DNA of 64,000 nucleotides, taken from the NCBI RefSeq assembly GCF_030651835.1, contig NZ_JAUSBX010000110.1, forward strand, positions 1-64,000, written 5' to 3'. Positions 48,830 through 60,226 of this stretch are shown piece by piece (position 1 is the first letter of the stretch; every line of letters begins with the position of its first letter). The notes under the pieces were generated by a model, which did not search any database, was not told the origin of the DNA, and saw only the letters and a program-made list of their open reading frames with translations. This DNA comes from Methylicorpusculum sp. Its GTDB lineage: Bacteria; Pseudomonadota; Gammaproteobacteria; Methylococcales; Methylomonadaceae. The translations under genes were made by a program, and so were the position numbers.

Positions 48830-49693
48830 TTAATCGCTCTCGGCTTGACCAGCCAAACTCAAGGCCAGCTGATAAAGGACTTTTTTGCGAACACCTGTGA
48901 TTTCAGCCGCCAACGAAGCGGCCGTCTTGATGGAACATTCCTGCAACAGAATTTTCAGCACCTTAAATTGCTCATCATTTATTTCGTCATGACCTTTTTG
49001 AGGTACAAATCCGTCGACAATGACTACAAACTCGCCTTTTCGCATGTTCTCGTCCTGCGCGACTTTTTCCAGCATTACCTCCAAGCTCGATTTGACAATC
49101 GTTTCGTGCATTTTGGTCATTTCTCTGGCGATGACAATCTGATGATCCAGAGGAAAAACCTTGGCCATATCCTGCAAAGAAGCCAATATGCGATGACTTG
49201 ACTCATAAAATGCCCAGGTTGCCGAGCAATTTAAACGCTCGGTAAAAAATGCCACTCTTGCCGAAGACGTTCTAGGTAAAAATCCTTCAAAGATAAACCG
49301 GGATACCGGCAAACCTGATACCGATAACGCGGCAATTAATGCACACGCACCGGGAATGGGCACCACATCAATTCCTGCATTTTTAGCCAGCCGCACCAAA
49401 GGCATGCCGGGATCACTCAGCAAAGGGGTGCCGGCATCCGAGACCAAAGCAATCGACAATCCCTGTTGCAATTGTTTCAAAAGATCACCCGAAACCCTAT
49501 CTTCGTTATGCTGATGCAATGACATCAATTTGTTATTGATATTGTAATGCTGTAATAAATGCAAAACATGCCGGGTATCTTCAGCCGCAATCAAATCAAC
49601 TGTCTTTAAAACCTCAATTGCACGAAAACTAAAATCAGCCAAATTACCTATTGGCGTTGCAACAACGTATAATCTGCCCGCTTGATCATTCAT
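48830..49693 (-). CDS. rsmI: 16S rRNA 2'-O-ribose C1402 methyltransferase RsmI
   Basis: SAM-dependent enzyme of the tetrapyrrole-methylase fold that completes C1402 modification with RsmH. The 287 residues show VVATPIGNLADFSFRA, AAEDTRH, VSDAGTPLLSDPG and VPIPGACALIAALSVSGL. The gene is divergent from lpoA; MITE copy B lies just behind its stop. Confidence 0.97.
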   Translation of the reverse strand: MNDQAGRLYVVATPIGNLADFSFRAIEVLKTVDLIAAEDTRHVLHLLQHYNINNKLMSLHQHNEDRVSGDLLKQLQQGLSIALVSDAGTPLLSDPGMPLVRLAKNAGIDVVPIPGACALIAALSVSGLPVSRFIFEGFLPRTSSARVAFFTERLNCSATWAFYESSHRILASLQDMAKVFPLDHQIVIAREMTKMHETIVKSSLEVMLEKVAQDENMRKGEFVVIVDGFVPQKGHDEINDEQFKVLKILLQECSIKTAASLAAEITGVRKKVLYQLALSLAGQAESD

Positions 49694-49724
49694 TCATTTT
49701 CACCTGATTTCCTGCTGTGAGGGT

Positions 49725-51604
49725 ATGACAACCACCATGAGACGGCTCTATCATTCTAATTTACTCTTGTCGGGCGTCATTTTGCTGTCGGCTTGCGGCA
49801 CAACAGGAATTGAGCATTCAAGCTATGAGCAAGACGCTAAAGCAGCCAAAACTTATATGCAGCAAGGCCAACCCAAAAAAGCGGCTCGAGTCTATCAACA
49901 TCTGGCTGATAACGAAACGGATTTGCAAGATCAATTTCGCCTTTTAGCGATTGAATCAATGATTTTGTCAGGCGACATCAATACCGCAAAAACTTACGCT
50001 CAGGCTATCAATGCCAGTCAATTATCAGCCCAACAACAAAGTTTGCTCAATCTCTATCAAGCCCAGATTGATCTGAGCTTTGGCGAGGCCGAACAAGCCG
50101 TTGCCCGTCTGGAACAAATTCGTCCCGAACTGCTGCCAAACAACGATTTGATCAAGTTCTATCAATCCAATGCCTTTGCTTACTCATTGACCGGCGACCT
50201 GATCAAGAGCGCAACGTCGCGCATAGCACTAGGCCCCTTGCTTCCTCCCGATCAACAAGCCAAAAATAATTCGGCAATACTGGAAGCGCTAAATCTAGTG
50301 CCTTTAAACACGCTCCAAGAAACCCAAGCACGCAGTTCAGGTTACTTGACGGGCTGGTTGTCGCTGGCTAGACTGGTCCGCCAGGATTCTCAAAATCGCG
50401 TTCAACTTCAAAACGACTTCGTGCAATGGCAAAAAGCGTTTCCCGGCCATCCCGCCAATGATTTGCTGCCTCAAATTCTGGCCGGCCTGCAAAACCTGCC
50501 TGGCATTATTGCCATCATTTTGCCCGGTTCCGGCACTTATGCAATGGCAGGCAAAGCCGTCCGGGAAGGCGTGATGGCGGCGTATCACCAGGATAACAGC
50601 ACATCTAAACCAGAGCTGCGTTTTTATGACAGTGAACAATCATCCGCAGCCGCACTGTACAATCAGGCAAAAGCCGAAGGCGCCCAATTGGTGATTGGCC
50701 CTTTAAGCAAGCCGGACATTATCGAACTCGCCGGCGCTGCAAACCTGGAAATTCCTGTCCTGGCATTAAATAATGTTCCGGAAATAGCCAGAGAAAACCT
50801 GTATCAATTCGGCCTCAACCCCTTCGATGATACCGAGCAAGTCAGCGCCAAAGCCTGGTCAGACGGTCACAAAAAAGCGTTGCTATTGATCCCTGAAACG
50901 GAACAAGGCGCTCGCATCCAGGGTTTTTTTCAACAACTTTGGGAAACCGGCGACACCGCTCTTTTGGAGACGCAAAGCTACGACCCTAAACAAACTGATT
51001 TTTCGGAACCTATCAAAAAATTACTTAATCTGGATGAGAGCACTTATCGCTTCGAAAAGCTACAGCAACTCATTCCGGACATCACATTCACACCCCGCGT
51101 TCGACGCGATGCCGAATTAGTCTTGCTTAACGCCTATGAGACGGCTGCCCGCTCGATCAATCCGCAACTCAAATACCTGCAGGCAGCTCATTTACCGGTT
51201 TACGCAACACCGCAGGTCTATACCGGTCTACCCAATCCATCCAGCGATATCGATCTGGAAAATATCGTTTTTTGTGATACGCCGTGGCTGTTCGAAGACG
51301 CCTACCCTGGACCGCTCAGCTTTTCCGCATTGGAAAATGTCCGGGAAAGCTTCCCGCCCATTTACTTGCGCCTGATCGCAATGGGTATAGATGCTTACCA
51401 TTTGACCTCTCAACTGGATCGCCTTGCAAACGAGCCATTTAAAGGCGCCAGCGGTAATCTGACACTGACAGAAGGCAACCGTATCAAGCGTAATCTTGTC
51501 TGCGCCCAATTTAATCAAGGCCTGCCGCTTGCAACAGGCATTGTTAACAGCAGCCGGCTTCAGACTGATAGTTTGCCATCCACATCGGAAAACATGTCTA
51601 TAGA

Positions 51605-51608
<4 letters not shown>
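49725..51608 (+). CDS. lpoA: Penicillin-binding protein activator LpoA
   Basis: Outer-membrane lipoprotein that stimulates PBP1A from the periplasm. The signal peptide ends in the lipobox LLSACG, so Cys25 or so is lipidated. The N-terminal part (to about 240) is built of TPR-like helices and the C-terminal part (about 260-610) is a periplasmic-binding-protein fold (LPGSGTYAMAGKAVREG). Two starts are possible (49725 and 49737). It overlaps yraN by 4 bp. Confidence 0.94.
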
Positions 51609-52590
<982 letters not shown>

Positions 52591-52650
52591 TCATCGAGGC
52601 TACAGGACGGACCTCGAAACGAAATCTGTCCTGTATAAAAACCGATACCC

Positions 52651-53124
52651 TTATTTCGTTTTCAATAATATCTTTTTTGCATACTCGTTTGGAATTTGAG
52701 TGGCAGCCTTTAAGCGCACCGCTTGATAATTGAAAGCCACGCTGCCCTTGGCGGCTTCATTTTTGCCAAGAATAGCCAACGATGCACCATGACCTTTAGC
52801 CGCCGCTTTCTCATACCATTGCGTGGCTTTTTTGACATCTTGCGGCATGCCCAAACCCCTGTCGTACATTGCCGCCACAATAACTTCAGCTTCCAGTAAA
52901 CCTTGCTCGGCCGCTTTAAGCATCCAGACTGCCGCCTCCTGAACATTGACTTCATAACCGTCTCTACCCAGTAAAAACAAAGCTCCTAATTGAGCCTGAG
53001 CAAGCGCATTGCCTTGTTCGGCCGATTCCTTTATGGGAATCTTTGGTACGGCCTCTTCGGCATGGGCCAAGGTTATGCATGACAAGACAAAAACGCATAC
53101 CATCAAATTTATAATTTTTATCAT
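52651..53124 (-). CDS. Secreted Sel1-repeat protein
   Basis: A 157-residue protein with a signal peptide ending near AHAEE and about three Sel1-like (TPR-type) repeats between residues 35 and 115 (NALAQAQLGALFLLG, AAVWMLKAAEQG, KATQWYEKAAAKGH). Such proteins usually act as protein-binding adaptors in the periplasm. Partner is not known from context. Confidence 0.85.
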   Translation of the reverse strand: MIKIINLMVCVFVLSCITLAHAEEAVPKIPIKESAEQGNALAQAQLGALFLLGRDGYEVNVQEAAVWMLKAAEQGLLEAEVIVAAMYDRGLGMPQDVKKATQWYEKAAAKGHGASLAILGKNEAAKGSVAFNYQAVRLKAATQIPNEYAKKILLKTK

Positions 53125-53200
53125 TTCGCCACCTTCCTGCCTTATTTGAATAATTTTTTATTGGCCGTGGACATATTGACTCAATCATCCAGAAATTTCT

Positions 53201-53515
53201 TTATTTAAGCTTTACTGCAGTCCCGTAAGCCAAAATTTCGGACGCATTAGCCATGATATTGCTAGTCGTAAAGCGAATATTGACGATGGCATCGGCGCCA
53301 CGACTTTTTGCTTCGGTTACCATTCTTTCAATGGCAATATCCCTGGCCTCGGCCAACATATCGGTGTAGCCTCTAATTTCTCCGCCCACCAAGCCTTTTA
53401 AAGCCGCCATCAAATCACGTCCGACATGCTTGGATTGCACCACATTGCCCACTACCACGCCCAAACTCTCTTTAACTTCTCGTCCCGGCACATCCGGAGT
53501 TGTCGTAAATATCAT
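53201..53515 (-). CDS. YbjQ/UPF0145 family protein
   Basis: A 104-residue cytoplasmic protein of the YbjQ family (putative heavy-metal-binding domain that forms pentamers). Marks are TTTPDVPGREVKESLGVVVG, EARDIAIERM and ADAIVNIRFTTS. Function is unknown. Monocistronic by spacing. Confidence 0.9.
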   Translation of the reverse strand: MIFTTTPDVPGREVKESLGVVVGNVVQSKHVGRDLMAALKGLVGGEIRGYTDMLAEARDIAIERMVTEAKSRGADAIVNIRFTTSNIMANASEILAYGTAVKLK

Positions 53516-53813
53516 CGTTATTTTTCCGCTTATTGAATAAAAACTCTATCAAAAGAACATTCCGCCGCCCCATCAAATCCAGTTAATTCGGGATATTTAA
53601 ACGACGCGTTTGCTATTTATAGCAAACTTTACCGCAATCTTTTCCTGCGAAAAGGTTGCTTGACCATCACTATAGATTAAAAAAACAGAAAAACGAGGAT
53701 AACTCAGCGACGAATTCAAATCGATTAAGATGACTGGCTCTGGAAAAATAATACCATATAAAACGAAACAAACACCCAGAAGCAATAGTTAGAAAAGAAA
53801 TTACCGATTTGAA

Positions 53814-54545
53814 TCATTGTTTTCTCGCGATGAGCCCGGAAAAGTTATACCACTTAAAAAACACTTCGCTATGCTCAAAGCCTATATTCTGTAGTAAGGT
53901 TATATTTTCGCTGAGCTTGTAAGGTACAAGAATGTTTTCCAGGGCTTCTCGTTTTTGCGAGATTTCCATTTCGCTGTAGTTATTCCGGCGCTTGTAGTTA
54001 TAGTACTGTTTAATAAACTCGCGATTAAACACACTATCTTCTGCCAGTATTTTTTCAACCAGAATTAACACACCGCCACTTTCCAAGCCATCGAATATAC
54101 TTTTCAACAGCTTTTCTCGTGAAATGGGGCGAACAAATTGCAGTGTCAGACATAAAACGACAACCGAAGCATTGGAAATCTCAACATCCCGATTCAAATC
54201 AGCCAGACGCAAATCAAATGGCCGGGAAAAACCGGCATCCTTGAGCTTGATTCGGCATTTATCGAGCATCTCGACCGAATCATCAATACCTATAAACCGT
54301 ATATCTTGGGATACGCTGGTATTCATGCCGATTAAGGTGGTGCCGGTGGCGCAACCCAAATCATACACATCCGTACCCGATTTGGCATAATCAGCGGCTA
54401 ACTCGGCCATCATTCGCTGTATTTCCCCGTATAAAGGCACCGATCGATTGACCATATCATCAAAAACGTTTGCCACTGTAGAACCGAACTTAAAGTCACT
54501 GGCTACTTTAATTTCTTCTTTAAAAACACGATCTTTATCCGACAT
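53814..54545 (-). CDS. cmoA: Carboxy-SAM synthase CmoA
   Basis: Makes carboxy-S-adenosylmethionine from prephenate and SAM, for the wobble base cmo5U34 of tRNA. I start at the ATG at 54545 (MSDKDRVF, 243 residues, E. coli 247). Motifs are DLGCATGTTL and CLTLQFVRPISREKLL. The partner cmoB is not in the window. Confidence 0.95.
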   Translation of the reverse strand: MSDKDRVFKEEIKVASDFKFGSTVANVFDDMVNRSVPLYGEIQRMMAELAADYAKSGTDVYDLGCATGTTLIGMNTSVSQDIRFIGIDDSVEMLDKCRIKLKDAGFSRPFDLRLADLNRDVEISNASVVVLCLTLQFVRPISREKLLKSIFDGLESGGVLILVEKILAEDSVFNREFIKQYYNYKRRNNYSEMEISQKREALENILVPYKLSENITLLQNIGFEHSEVFFKWYNFSGLIARKQ

Positions 54546-54575
54546 AAAAAAATAAGTATTTAAGGCGCTAAACAA

Positions 54576-54947
54576 ATTGAAGTGGGTAATTAAATATCAA
54601 TATGATTATTACATTTACTCCCAGTGCAAGGTCGCTTTTTTACCCTGTTGACGGCCCTATGAACACATCCTTAATTCAAAAGACAGTCATTTACTGACAA
54701 GGATATTAATTACACCGACATAAAGCCTACTTCTCTCTGCAGATTTCATCGATGACTTTCCCCGACATATACGACTGATATGCCTTGAAGGACCGCAACT
54801 CATATTTCATTTTATGCCATAGCAATTCGATACAGATCAAGTAAAAAGCTTTAGGCCGGATCTGCTATAAAAAAGAGAGGTTGCATCCGCTCTTACCGCC
54901 GCCAATGCACGAATATCACTGTATTTTGACGATATCTAACGGACAAT
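54576..54947. other. Intergenic region between cmoA and tRNA-Ser
   Basis: No gene is seen in these 372 bp. It should hold the cmoA promoter; no box pair is convincing. Confidence 0.4.
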
Positions 54948-54984
54948 AAAAAACCCGCTAAGCCAGATAACTTGCGGGTTTTTT
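54948..54984 (-). terminator. Terminator of tRNA-Ser
   Basis: AAAAAACCCGC/GCGGGTTTTTT form an 11-bp stem around a 14-nt loop, with T-runs on both strands. It lies 32 bp beyond the encoded CCA of the tRNA. Confidence 0.9.
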
Positions 54985-55015
54985 AGTATTCTTTGAATCT
55001 TTATGATTGCTTAGG

Positions 55016-55103
55016 TGGCGGAGAGAAAGGGATTCGAACCCTTGATACGTTGCCGTATACACACTTTCCAGGCGTGCGCCTTCGACCGCTCGGCCACCTC
55101 TCC
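55016..55103 (-). tRNA. tRNA-Ser (anticodon GGA)
   Basis: On the minus strand the 88-nt sequence begins GGAGAGGTGGCCGAG, has anticodon GGA within CCTGGAAAG, a long variable arm (GTATACGGCAACGTATC), T arm GGTTCGAATCC and acceptor CTCTCC followed by GCCA with CCA encoded. It reads UCC and UCU serine codons. No duplicated 3' end was noticed nearby that would suggest an integration site. Confidence 0.97.
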
Positions 55104-55180
55104 ACTAGCATGCCCATCAGATGGGAACGCGCAAGAATAAAGGAGATTTGCAATGTATGCAATGCCCCTGACGGATTTTT

Positions 55181-57073
55181 TTACTCAACCGTCATGCTTT
55201 CCAGCTCATCCCAGCGAGAATAGGCTTGTTCCAGCTGGACTTCAATGCTCTTTAGGTCATCTAAAGTCTTGGCTACGAGAGCCTTGTCATTTTTATAAAA
55301 ATCGGCAGCGCTGATTTTCAGAGACAGATTGGCTTGTTCTCTTTCCAACCGACTAATGGTTTCCGGCAACGCTTCGAGTTCTTTTTGATCTTTGTAACTC
55401 AGTTTTTTCTTTTTTGCCGCTTCCGGTTTGGTTTTTTTCTCGGTAGTTTCGATTTTCTTGACTGATTGCTCTTTTTGTTGCTGCGCGCAGTAAGCCAGCC
55501 AATCGCTGTAACCACCGACAAATTCGTTGATCAGGCCTTGGCCTTCAAAGACCAGCACACTGGTCACGACATTATCCAGAAACGCTCGGTCATGACTGAC
55601 CAGCAGTAGCGTGCCTTCGTAATCGACCAGTTTCTCCTCCAGCAATTCAAGCGTTTCCAGATCCAGATCATTGGTAGGCTCATCCATGATGATCAGGTTA
55701 GCGGCTTTGGTGAATAAGCGCGCCAGCAACAGGCGGTTTTTTTCGCCTCCCGACAAACTTTTAACCGGAGAACGCGCTCTGGCAGGAGCAAACAGAAAGT
55801 CGCCAAGATAGGACATGACATGACGCTTGTTTCCGGCTATCTCGACATAGTCGTTGCCGTCGGCAATCGAGTCTACGACCGTCATTTCAGGATCCAGCTG
55901 TTCACGCAATTGATCGAAATAAGCCACTTGCAGCCGAGTGCCCTGCTCTACGGAACCACTGTCAGGCTCGATTTGCTGGAGCAACAGCTTTAACAGCGTT
56001 GATTTTCCTGCCCCGTTCGGACCGATTAATCCGATTTTGTCGCCACGCTGAATCAGTGTTGAAAAATCTTTGACCACCGGATTGTCGTCATAACTTTTGC
56101 AAAGATTGATCGCTTCAATTACTTTTTTACCGGAGGCATCACCTTTTTCCATCGTCAGTTTTGTTGTGCCTTGCAGGTTCCGGCGCTGTGACCGTTCATC
56201 CCGCAACTTTTTAAGCGCTCTTACCCGGCCTTCATTCCGGGTGCGGCGGGCTTTTACGCCTTGCCTTATCCAGGCTTCCTCCAGCGCCAGTTTTTTATCG
56301 AACTCGGCATTTTGATTCGCTTCGTCTTCCAGTGCGGCTGCTTTCCGGAACAGGTAATCATCATAAGTGCCCTGCCAGGAAACCAGTTGCCCCCGGTCCA
56401 AATCGACAATGCGAGTCGCCAGTTTCTGCAGGAATGCGCGATCATGGGTTACGAACAGCACCGCCCCCTGAAAACTAAGCATCTGATCTTCAAGCCAGGT
56501 GATGCTTTCCAGGTCGAGATGGTTGGTAGGCTCATCCAGCAATAAGACTTCCGGCTCTATAACTAAGGCTTTAGCCAGCGCCACCCGACGTTTCCAGCCA
56601 CCCGACAAACTGTTTACCGGCAAGTCCGGGGGTAAGTTTAACCGGCTGAGCGTACTTTCCACGCGTTGTTGGAAATGCCAGCCGTTTTTGGCTTCGAATT
56701 TGTGTTGTAAATCGCCTAATTCCTGCAACGCTTTGTCATCTGCGCTACCCATCGTCAAAGACAAGGTGTGATAACGGGTTAGCCATTGACCCAATTCGCC
56801 CAAACCACTGGCTACTGCATCATAGATAGTTGCCTCATCGGGTAAATCCGGGGCTTGTTCCAGCCATGCCAATTTAAGCTCAGGTTGCTTCCAAATATCG
56901 CCGTGATCAGCAGCAATATTGCCGGCAATAATTTTCATCAACGTGGATTTGCCCTCGCCATTTCTTCCTAATAGACCTACACGTTCGCCGGGATCCAGTT
57001 GAAAGTCAGCGTTATCCAGTAATAAGTGAGTACCAAAAGCGATTGAAACATTGGTTAAGCGTAATAAGGGCAT
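55181..57073 (-). CDS. uup: ABC-F ATPase Uup
   Basis: Soluble twin-ATPase ABC-F protein that acts on ribosomes or branched DNA intermediates. The 630 residues hold two ATP modules, with Walker A GRNGEGKST and GPNGAGKST, signatures LSGGWKRR and LSGGEKNR, and Walker B LLDEPTNHLD and IMDEPTNDLD. The C-terminal part (about 535-625) is the Lys/Glu coiled coil typical of Uup. It is 5 bp from cinA upstream. Confidence 0.95.
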   Translation of the reverse strand: MPLLRLTNVSIAFGTHLLLDNADFQLDPGERVGLLGRNGEGKSTLMKIIAGNIAADHGDIWKQPELKLAWLEQAPDLPDEATIYDAVASGLGELGQWLTRYHTLSLTMGSADDKALQELGDLQHKFEAKNGWHFQQRVESTLSRLNLPPDLPVNSLSGGWKRRVALAKALVIEPEVLLLDEPTNHLDLESITWLEDQMLSFQGAVLFVTHDRAFLQKLATRIVDLDRGQLVSWQGTYDDYLFRKAAALEDEANQNAEFDKKLALEEAWIRQGVKARRTRNEGRVRALKKLRDERSQRRNLQGTTKLTMEKGDASGKKVIEAINLCKSYDDNPVVKDFSTLIQRGDKIGLIGPNGAGKSTLLKLLLQQIEPDSGSVEQGTRLQVAYFDQLREQLDPEMTVVDSIADGNDYVEIAGNKRHVMSYLGDFLFAPARARSPVKSLSGGEKNRLLLARLFTKAANLIIMDEPTNDLDLETLELLEEKLVDYEGTLLLVSHDRAFLDNVVTSVLVFEGQGLINEFVGGYSDWLAYCAQQQKEQSVKKIETTEKKTKPEAAKKKKLSYKDQKELEALPETISRLEREQANLSLKISAADFYKNDKALVAKTLDDLKSIEVQLEQAYSRWDELESMTVE

Positions 57074-57078
57074 AGTAA

Positions 57079-58296
57079 TTATTGATGAAGTTGTAAGTAA
57101 CGTCTTAAAGTATCCAGGGCCAACACGGCTGACTGATTTTGTTTGCGCTGAGCCGGGCCGCTGATCATGTGCTTGACCTGCAGCATTCCATGAGGTGTTA
57201 ACAAAGCCGTACTGATTTCAACGGCGATATTTTTATCGCGTATCGTGTTCCGGTCGCTTAGATGAAGCTGAACCAGCACCAGATCGACCTTTTTCTGGTG
57301 TTTGATTTTTTCCGCGATAGCTACAGCAAGCAGATCCTTGTCGTTTAACGCCAGATCAAAATCTTCGGCTAGCTGCTGAATATCGGAGTAATAGGCGCCT
57401 TCGATTAGCCAATCACAATCGACACATTTAGCCGACAGCAAACCCTGGCTCAGGGTTTCTATAAAGACTGCCTTTTGCTTCTGCACCTGCATCAATCGAT
57501 CAACAACATTGACCAAGTCACCAGAGGCATGACCCGGCCTGTCAATGCTAAACACAAAGTCGCCAATATTTGCGGCGAAGGCATCTATCAGTTCAGTCAT
57601 GAGAACCTGATCATAGTCATGGGGGAATAATAATTTGGTTTCCACATGATCGACACCGGCACGAAAACCCAATTGCACGGTCTCCGGTATTTTAATCGAT
57701 GCAACCGCGGTTTGAATGTCGGATTCCCCGATACCCACTGTTTTAAGCGAAACCAGCTGCTTGGGTTTCAACGAGAACTGCTTGCCAAGATGATCCCTGA
57801 CAAAACTGTCAAACAATTGACGCATTTCACTAGGCACGCCGGGTAAAAATACGAACCAGCAATCGTTGTATCGCATTGTAAAACCGGGGGCCGTTCCCCA
57901 TTCATTATCAATCCGCTGAGCACCTTTTGGTAAATACGCCTGTTTACGGTTGACTTCGGGCATGGCGCGTTTTCGTTTTAAAAAAAACCGCTCGATTTGT
58001 TCGAAAGCCACCGGGTCAAATTCCAAAGGCAGTGAAAAAGCCTGAGCTACGGCTTGGGCCGTTAAATCGTCGCTGGTAGGGCCTAATCCCCCGGTACAAA
58101 TACAACAATCCGAACGTTCGGCTATTTCGTTCAAAAGCGTAACCAAATCTTCCAATTTATCGCCGACGGCCGTTTGGCGAGTTATCATAAAGCCTAAATT
58201 AACGCAGGCTTGGGCAAGCCAGGCGGCGTTGGTATCCACCGTTTGACCGGTGACAACTTCTTCTCCCTGGGAAAATAGCTCTAGTTTCGGATTCAT
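57079..58296 (-). CDS. cinA: CinA-family protein with altered C-terminal domain
   Basis: CinA proteins join a MoaB/Mog-like domain, with ADP-ribose pyrophosphatase activity in some members, to a PncC NMN deamidase domain. The ATG at 58296 begins the conserved domain (405 residues). The N-terminal motifs are present: VDTNAAWLAQ, TGGLGPTSDDLTA and FLPGVPSEM. In the C-terminal domain the PncC signature ESCTGG reads ETLSQG, so deamidase activity is doubtful. It precedes uup by 5 bp. Confidence 0.87.
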   Translation of the reverse strand: MNPKLELFSQGEEVVTGQTVDTNAAWLAQACVNLGFMITRQTAVGDKLEDLVTLLNEIAERSDCCICTGGLGPTSDDLTAQAVAQAFSLPLEFDPVAFEQIERFFLKRKRAMPEVNRKQAYLPKGAQRIDNEWGTAPGFTMRYNDCWFVFLPGVPSEMRQLFDSFVRDHLGKQFSLKPKQLVSLKTVGIGESDIQTAVASIKIPETVQLGFRAGVDHVETKLLFPHDYDQVLMTELIDAFAANIGDFVFSIDRPGHASGDLVNVVDRLMQVQKQKAVFIETLSQGLLSAKCVDCDWLIEGAYYSDIQQLAEDFDLALNDKDLLAVAIAEKIKHQKKVDLVLVQLHLSDRNTIRDKNIAVEISTALLTPHGMLQVKHMISGPAQRKQNQSAVLALDTLRRYLQLHQ

Positions 58297-58373
58297 GTTA
58301 TGGCTGTGCTTGAAGTGAATGTCATAAGTGTGGAGGCCGATAATGCGCCTATTTTTAACGTTTTGATTGAATC

Positions 58374-59297
58374 TTACGAAACTGACAAAATTTGATGCCA
58401 AAACGGTAAGGTTATTAAACTCAAGGTAGTCGTCAATGTGACAGCCATGGCATATAAGCCGCTGTCCAGCCGGTAACGATCGCAGAAAACAATACCCAAG
58501 ACCATACTCGGCATGGCTGTTTCAAGAATGGCGGCCGCTTTATGATCGCCTTCCAGGCTCAAAAAACCGGCAAGCCAAAGTGCAAATAACGGCATGATTG
58601 CCATTTTTATAACAATCACCGGCAGTACATAGGGTAAATTGCGAACGGTGACATCTTTCCAGCTTAACGCTAATCCCAATGAAAATAACATAATCGGCAC
58701 CACGCCCGCCGACAATTTCTGCAAAACGCCATCAAGCCAGTCGGGCATGGCGATCTGATTCAGATTCAAGGCTACCGCCAGAAATGCAGCCCAAAACGGA
58801 GGCGTATTGAGATACGATAACACAGCTTTTGACTCACCGGTTTCCGAATCGCCGAAGCGTTTAACGACCATGATACCAATCGTAAACAGAAAAGGTGCAG
58901 TCGCAAATAAATCCATCTGAATAGCGACCGAGCGGGCCCAATAACCGTAAGTTTGTTCAAGCACCGGCAAGCCCAGATAGGTGACGTTTGGAAAGGCCGT
59001 CGCGAGAATCATTGCACCCAGCCGGTGCCGTTCGAACTTTAAAAGGCGCCCGGTCAACACAATACAGACCATGGCAAAGGCAATAGCCGCCACCCCAAGC
59101 AAACTGTACTGCAAAGACTGCCTGCCGATGTCGGCCTGCCATAAGACATCAAGCACCATGGCCGGTAAAAACAAATAATAAACGACCGTTGTCAGAACCG
59201 GACGCGCTTGTTCTGCAGTCAAACCGCCCGGTCGAAACAGGCGCCAAGCCGCGCCGCAGGCTATCAGCAAAGCCATTTGAAGCAAGGTAGATATCAT
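58374..59297 (-). CDS. AEC-family (auxin efflux carrier type) transporter
   Basis: Ten-helix permease of the AEC/BASS-related superfamily; bacterial members move organic acids such as malate or malonate. N-terminal half carries ATAFPNVTYLGLPV and the C-terminal half carries ETAMPSMVLGIVFCDRY, the two crossing repeats. The ATG at 59297 (MISTLLQ) places the first helix at the N-terminus; an upstream ATG at 59336 adds 13 residues. Substrate unknown. Confidence 0.85.
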   Translation of the reverse strand: MISTLLQMALLIACGAAWRLFRPGGLTAEQARPVLTTVVYYLFLPAMVLDVLWQADIGRQSLQYSLLGVAAIAFAMVCIVLTGRLLKFERHRLGAMILATAFPNVTYLGLPVLEQTYGYWARSVAIQMDLFATAPFLFTIGIMVVKRFGDSETGESKAVLSYLNTPPFWAAFLAVALNLNQIAMPDWLDGVLQKLSAGVVPIMLFSLGLALSWKDVTVRNLPYVLPVIVIKMAIMPLFALWLAGFLSLEGDHKAAAILETAMPSMVLGIVFCDRYRLDSGLYAMAVTLTTTLSLITLPFWHQILSVS

Positions 59298-59335
59298 ATC
59301 AGGCGGAGTGCTCAACCAAACGGCGTATTTTAACA

Positions 59336-59364
59336 TTCACGCTCAAAACAAGTTCCGGTAATAT
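59336..59364 (+). promoter_or_regulatory. Probable pyrF promoter
   Basis: TTCACG (59336-59341) and TAATAT (59359-59364) are 17 nt apart, about 47 bp upstream of the pyrF ATG. Four of six and five of six positions match consensus. Confidence 0.5.
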
Positions 59365-59411
59365 AGCCTGCTGCATATTTAGACTTAACCCTTAGACCTG
59401 AACCAATAGAC

Positions 59412-60137
59412 ATGACTGATTCTTTCATCTCCAAGAAACCCATTCCTACCCGTGAGCGCCTGATCATGGCGCTGGACGTACCCAGCATACCCGAAGCGCA
59501 AGCTTTGGTTGAAGAACTGGGCGATGCTGTCATTTTTTATAAGGTCGGCATGGAATTATTTATGGCTGGCGACTATTTCGGCTTTATCGAATGGCTTAAA
59601 CAGCGCAATAAAAAGGTCTTTGTCGATTTAAAGTTTTTTGATGTACCGGCTACGGTAGGCCGGGCCATTCGCGCCCTTAGCCAAAAAGGCGTTGATTTGG
59701 CGACTATTCACGGCAATGATGCCATCATGGAAGCTGCCGCCAAAGAAAAAGGCACACTCAAAGTCCTCGCGGTAACCGCTTTAACCAGTCTGGATCGCGG
59801 CGATTTAGATGATTTGGGATTTCAATGCGATGTCAGGGAGCTGGTTTTATCCCGAGCAAAACGCGCTTTACAAATAGGCTGCGACGGCATTGTCTCCTCC
59901 GGACTTGAGGCCCCAATGTTAAGACAGGAGCTGGATGATCGTTTATTGATCATCACACCCGGCATCAGACCGGTGGACAATCGTGAGGAAGATGATCAAA
60001 AAAGAGTCGTGAGTGTGGAGCAGGCATTTAGAAATGGCGCCGATTACATCGTGGTAGGCCGACCCATTCGGGATGCAGATAACAGGCAAGCGATGGCCGA
60101 AAAAATTCAGCAGCAAATAGCGGCGCAGTTCGGATAA
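59412..60137 (+). CDS. pyrF: Orotidine 5'-phosphate decarboxylase
   Basis: Last step of UMP synthesis. The 241 residues show the catalytic array Asp72, Lys74, Asp77 in VDLKFFDVPATV, with LDVPS at the start (phosphate and orotate site) and TPGIRP and VVGRPI near the end. It is a single gene followed by a strong terminator. Confidence 0.97.
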   Translation: MTDSFISKKPIPTRERLIMALDVPSIPEAQALVEELGDAVIFYKVGMELFMAGDYFGFIEWLKQRNKKVFVDLKFFDVPATVGRAIRALSQKGVDLATIHGNDAIMEAAAKEKGTLKVLAVTALTSLDRGDLDDLGFQCDVRELVLSRAKRALQIGCDGIVSSGLEAPMLRQELDDRLLIITPGIRPVDNREEDDQKRVVSVEQAFRNGADYIVVGRPIRDADNRQAMAEKIQQQIAAQFG

Positions 60138-60158
60138 CAGAATCCGCTTTAAGCATAT

Positions 60159-60197
60159 AGCCTGGATAAAGCGCCAGCCGAATCCAGGCTTTTATTT
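60159..60197 (+). terminator. Terminator of pyrF
   Basis: AGCCTGGAT (60159-60167) pairs with ATCCAGGCT (60182-60190), 9 bp, followed by TTTATTT. Confidence 0.85.
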
Positions 60198-60226
60198 ACT
60201 TAAAGTTGGTGATGTCCACGTAATAT

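Noticed and set aside
53597-53785. 62-codon minus-strand frame between ybjQ and cmoA
   Set aside because: No ribosome-binding site, no recognised motif and AT-driven hydrophobicity.
55016-55103. tRNA-Ser as an integration site
   Set aside because: No integrase gene and no duplicated tRNA end were seen in the flanks.
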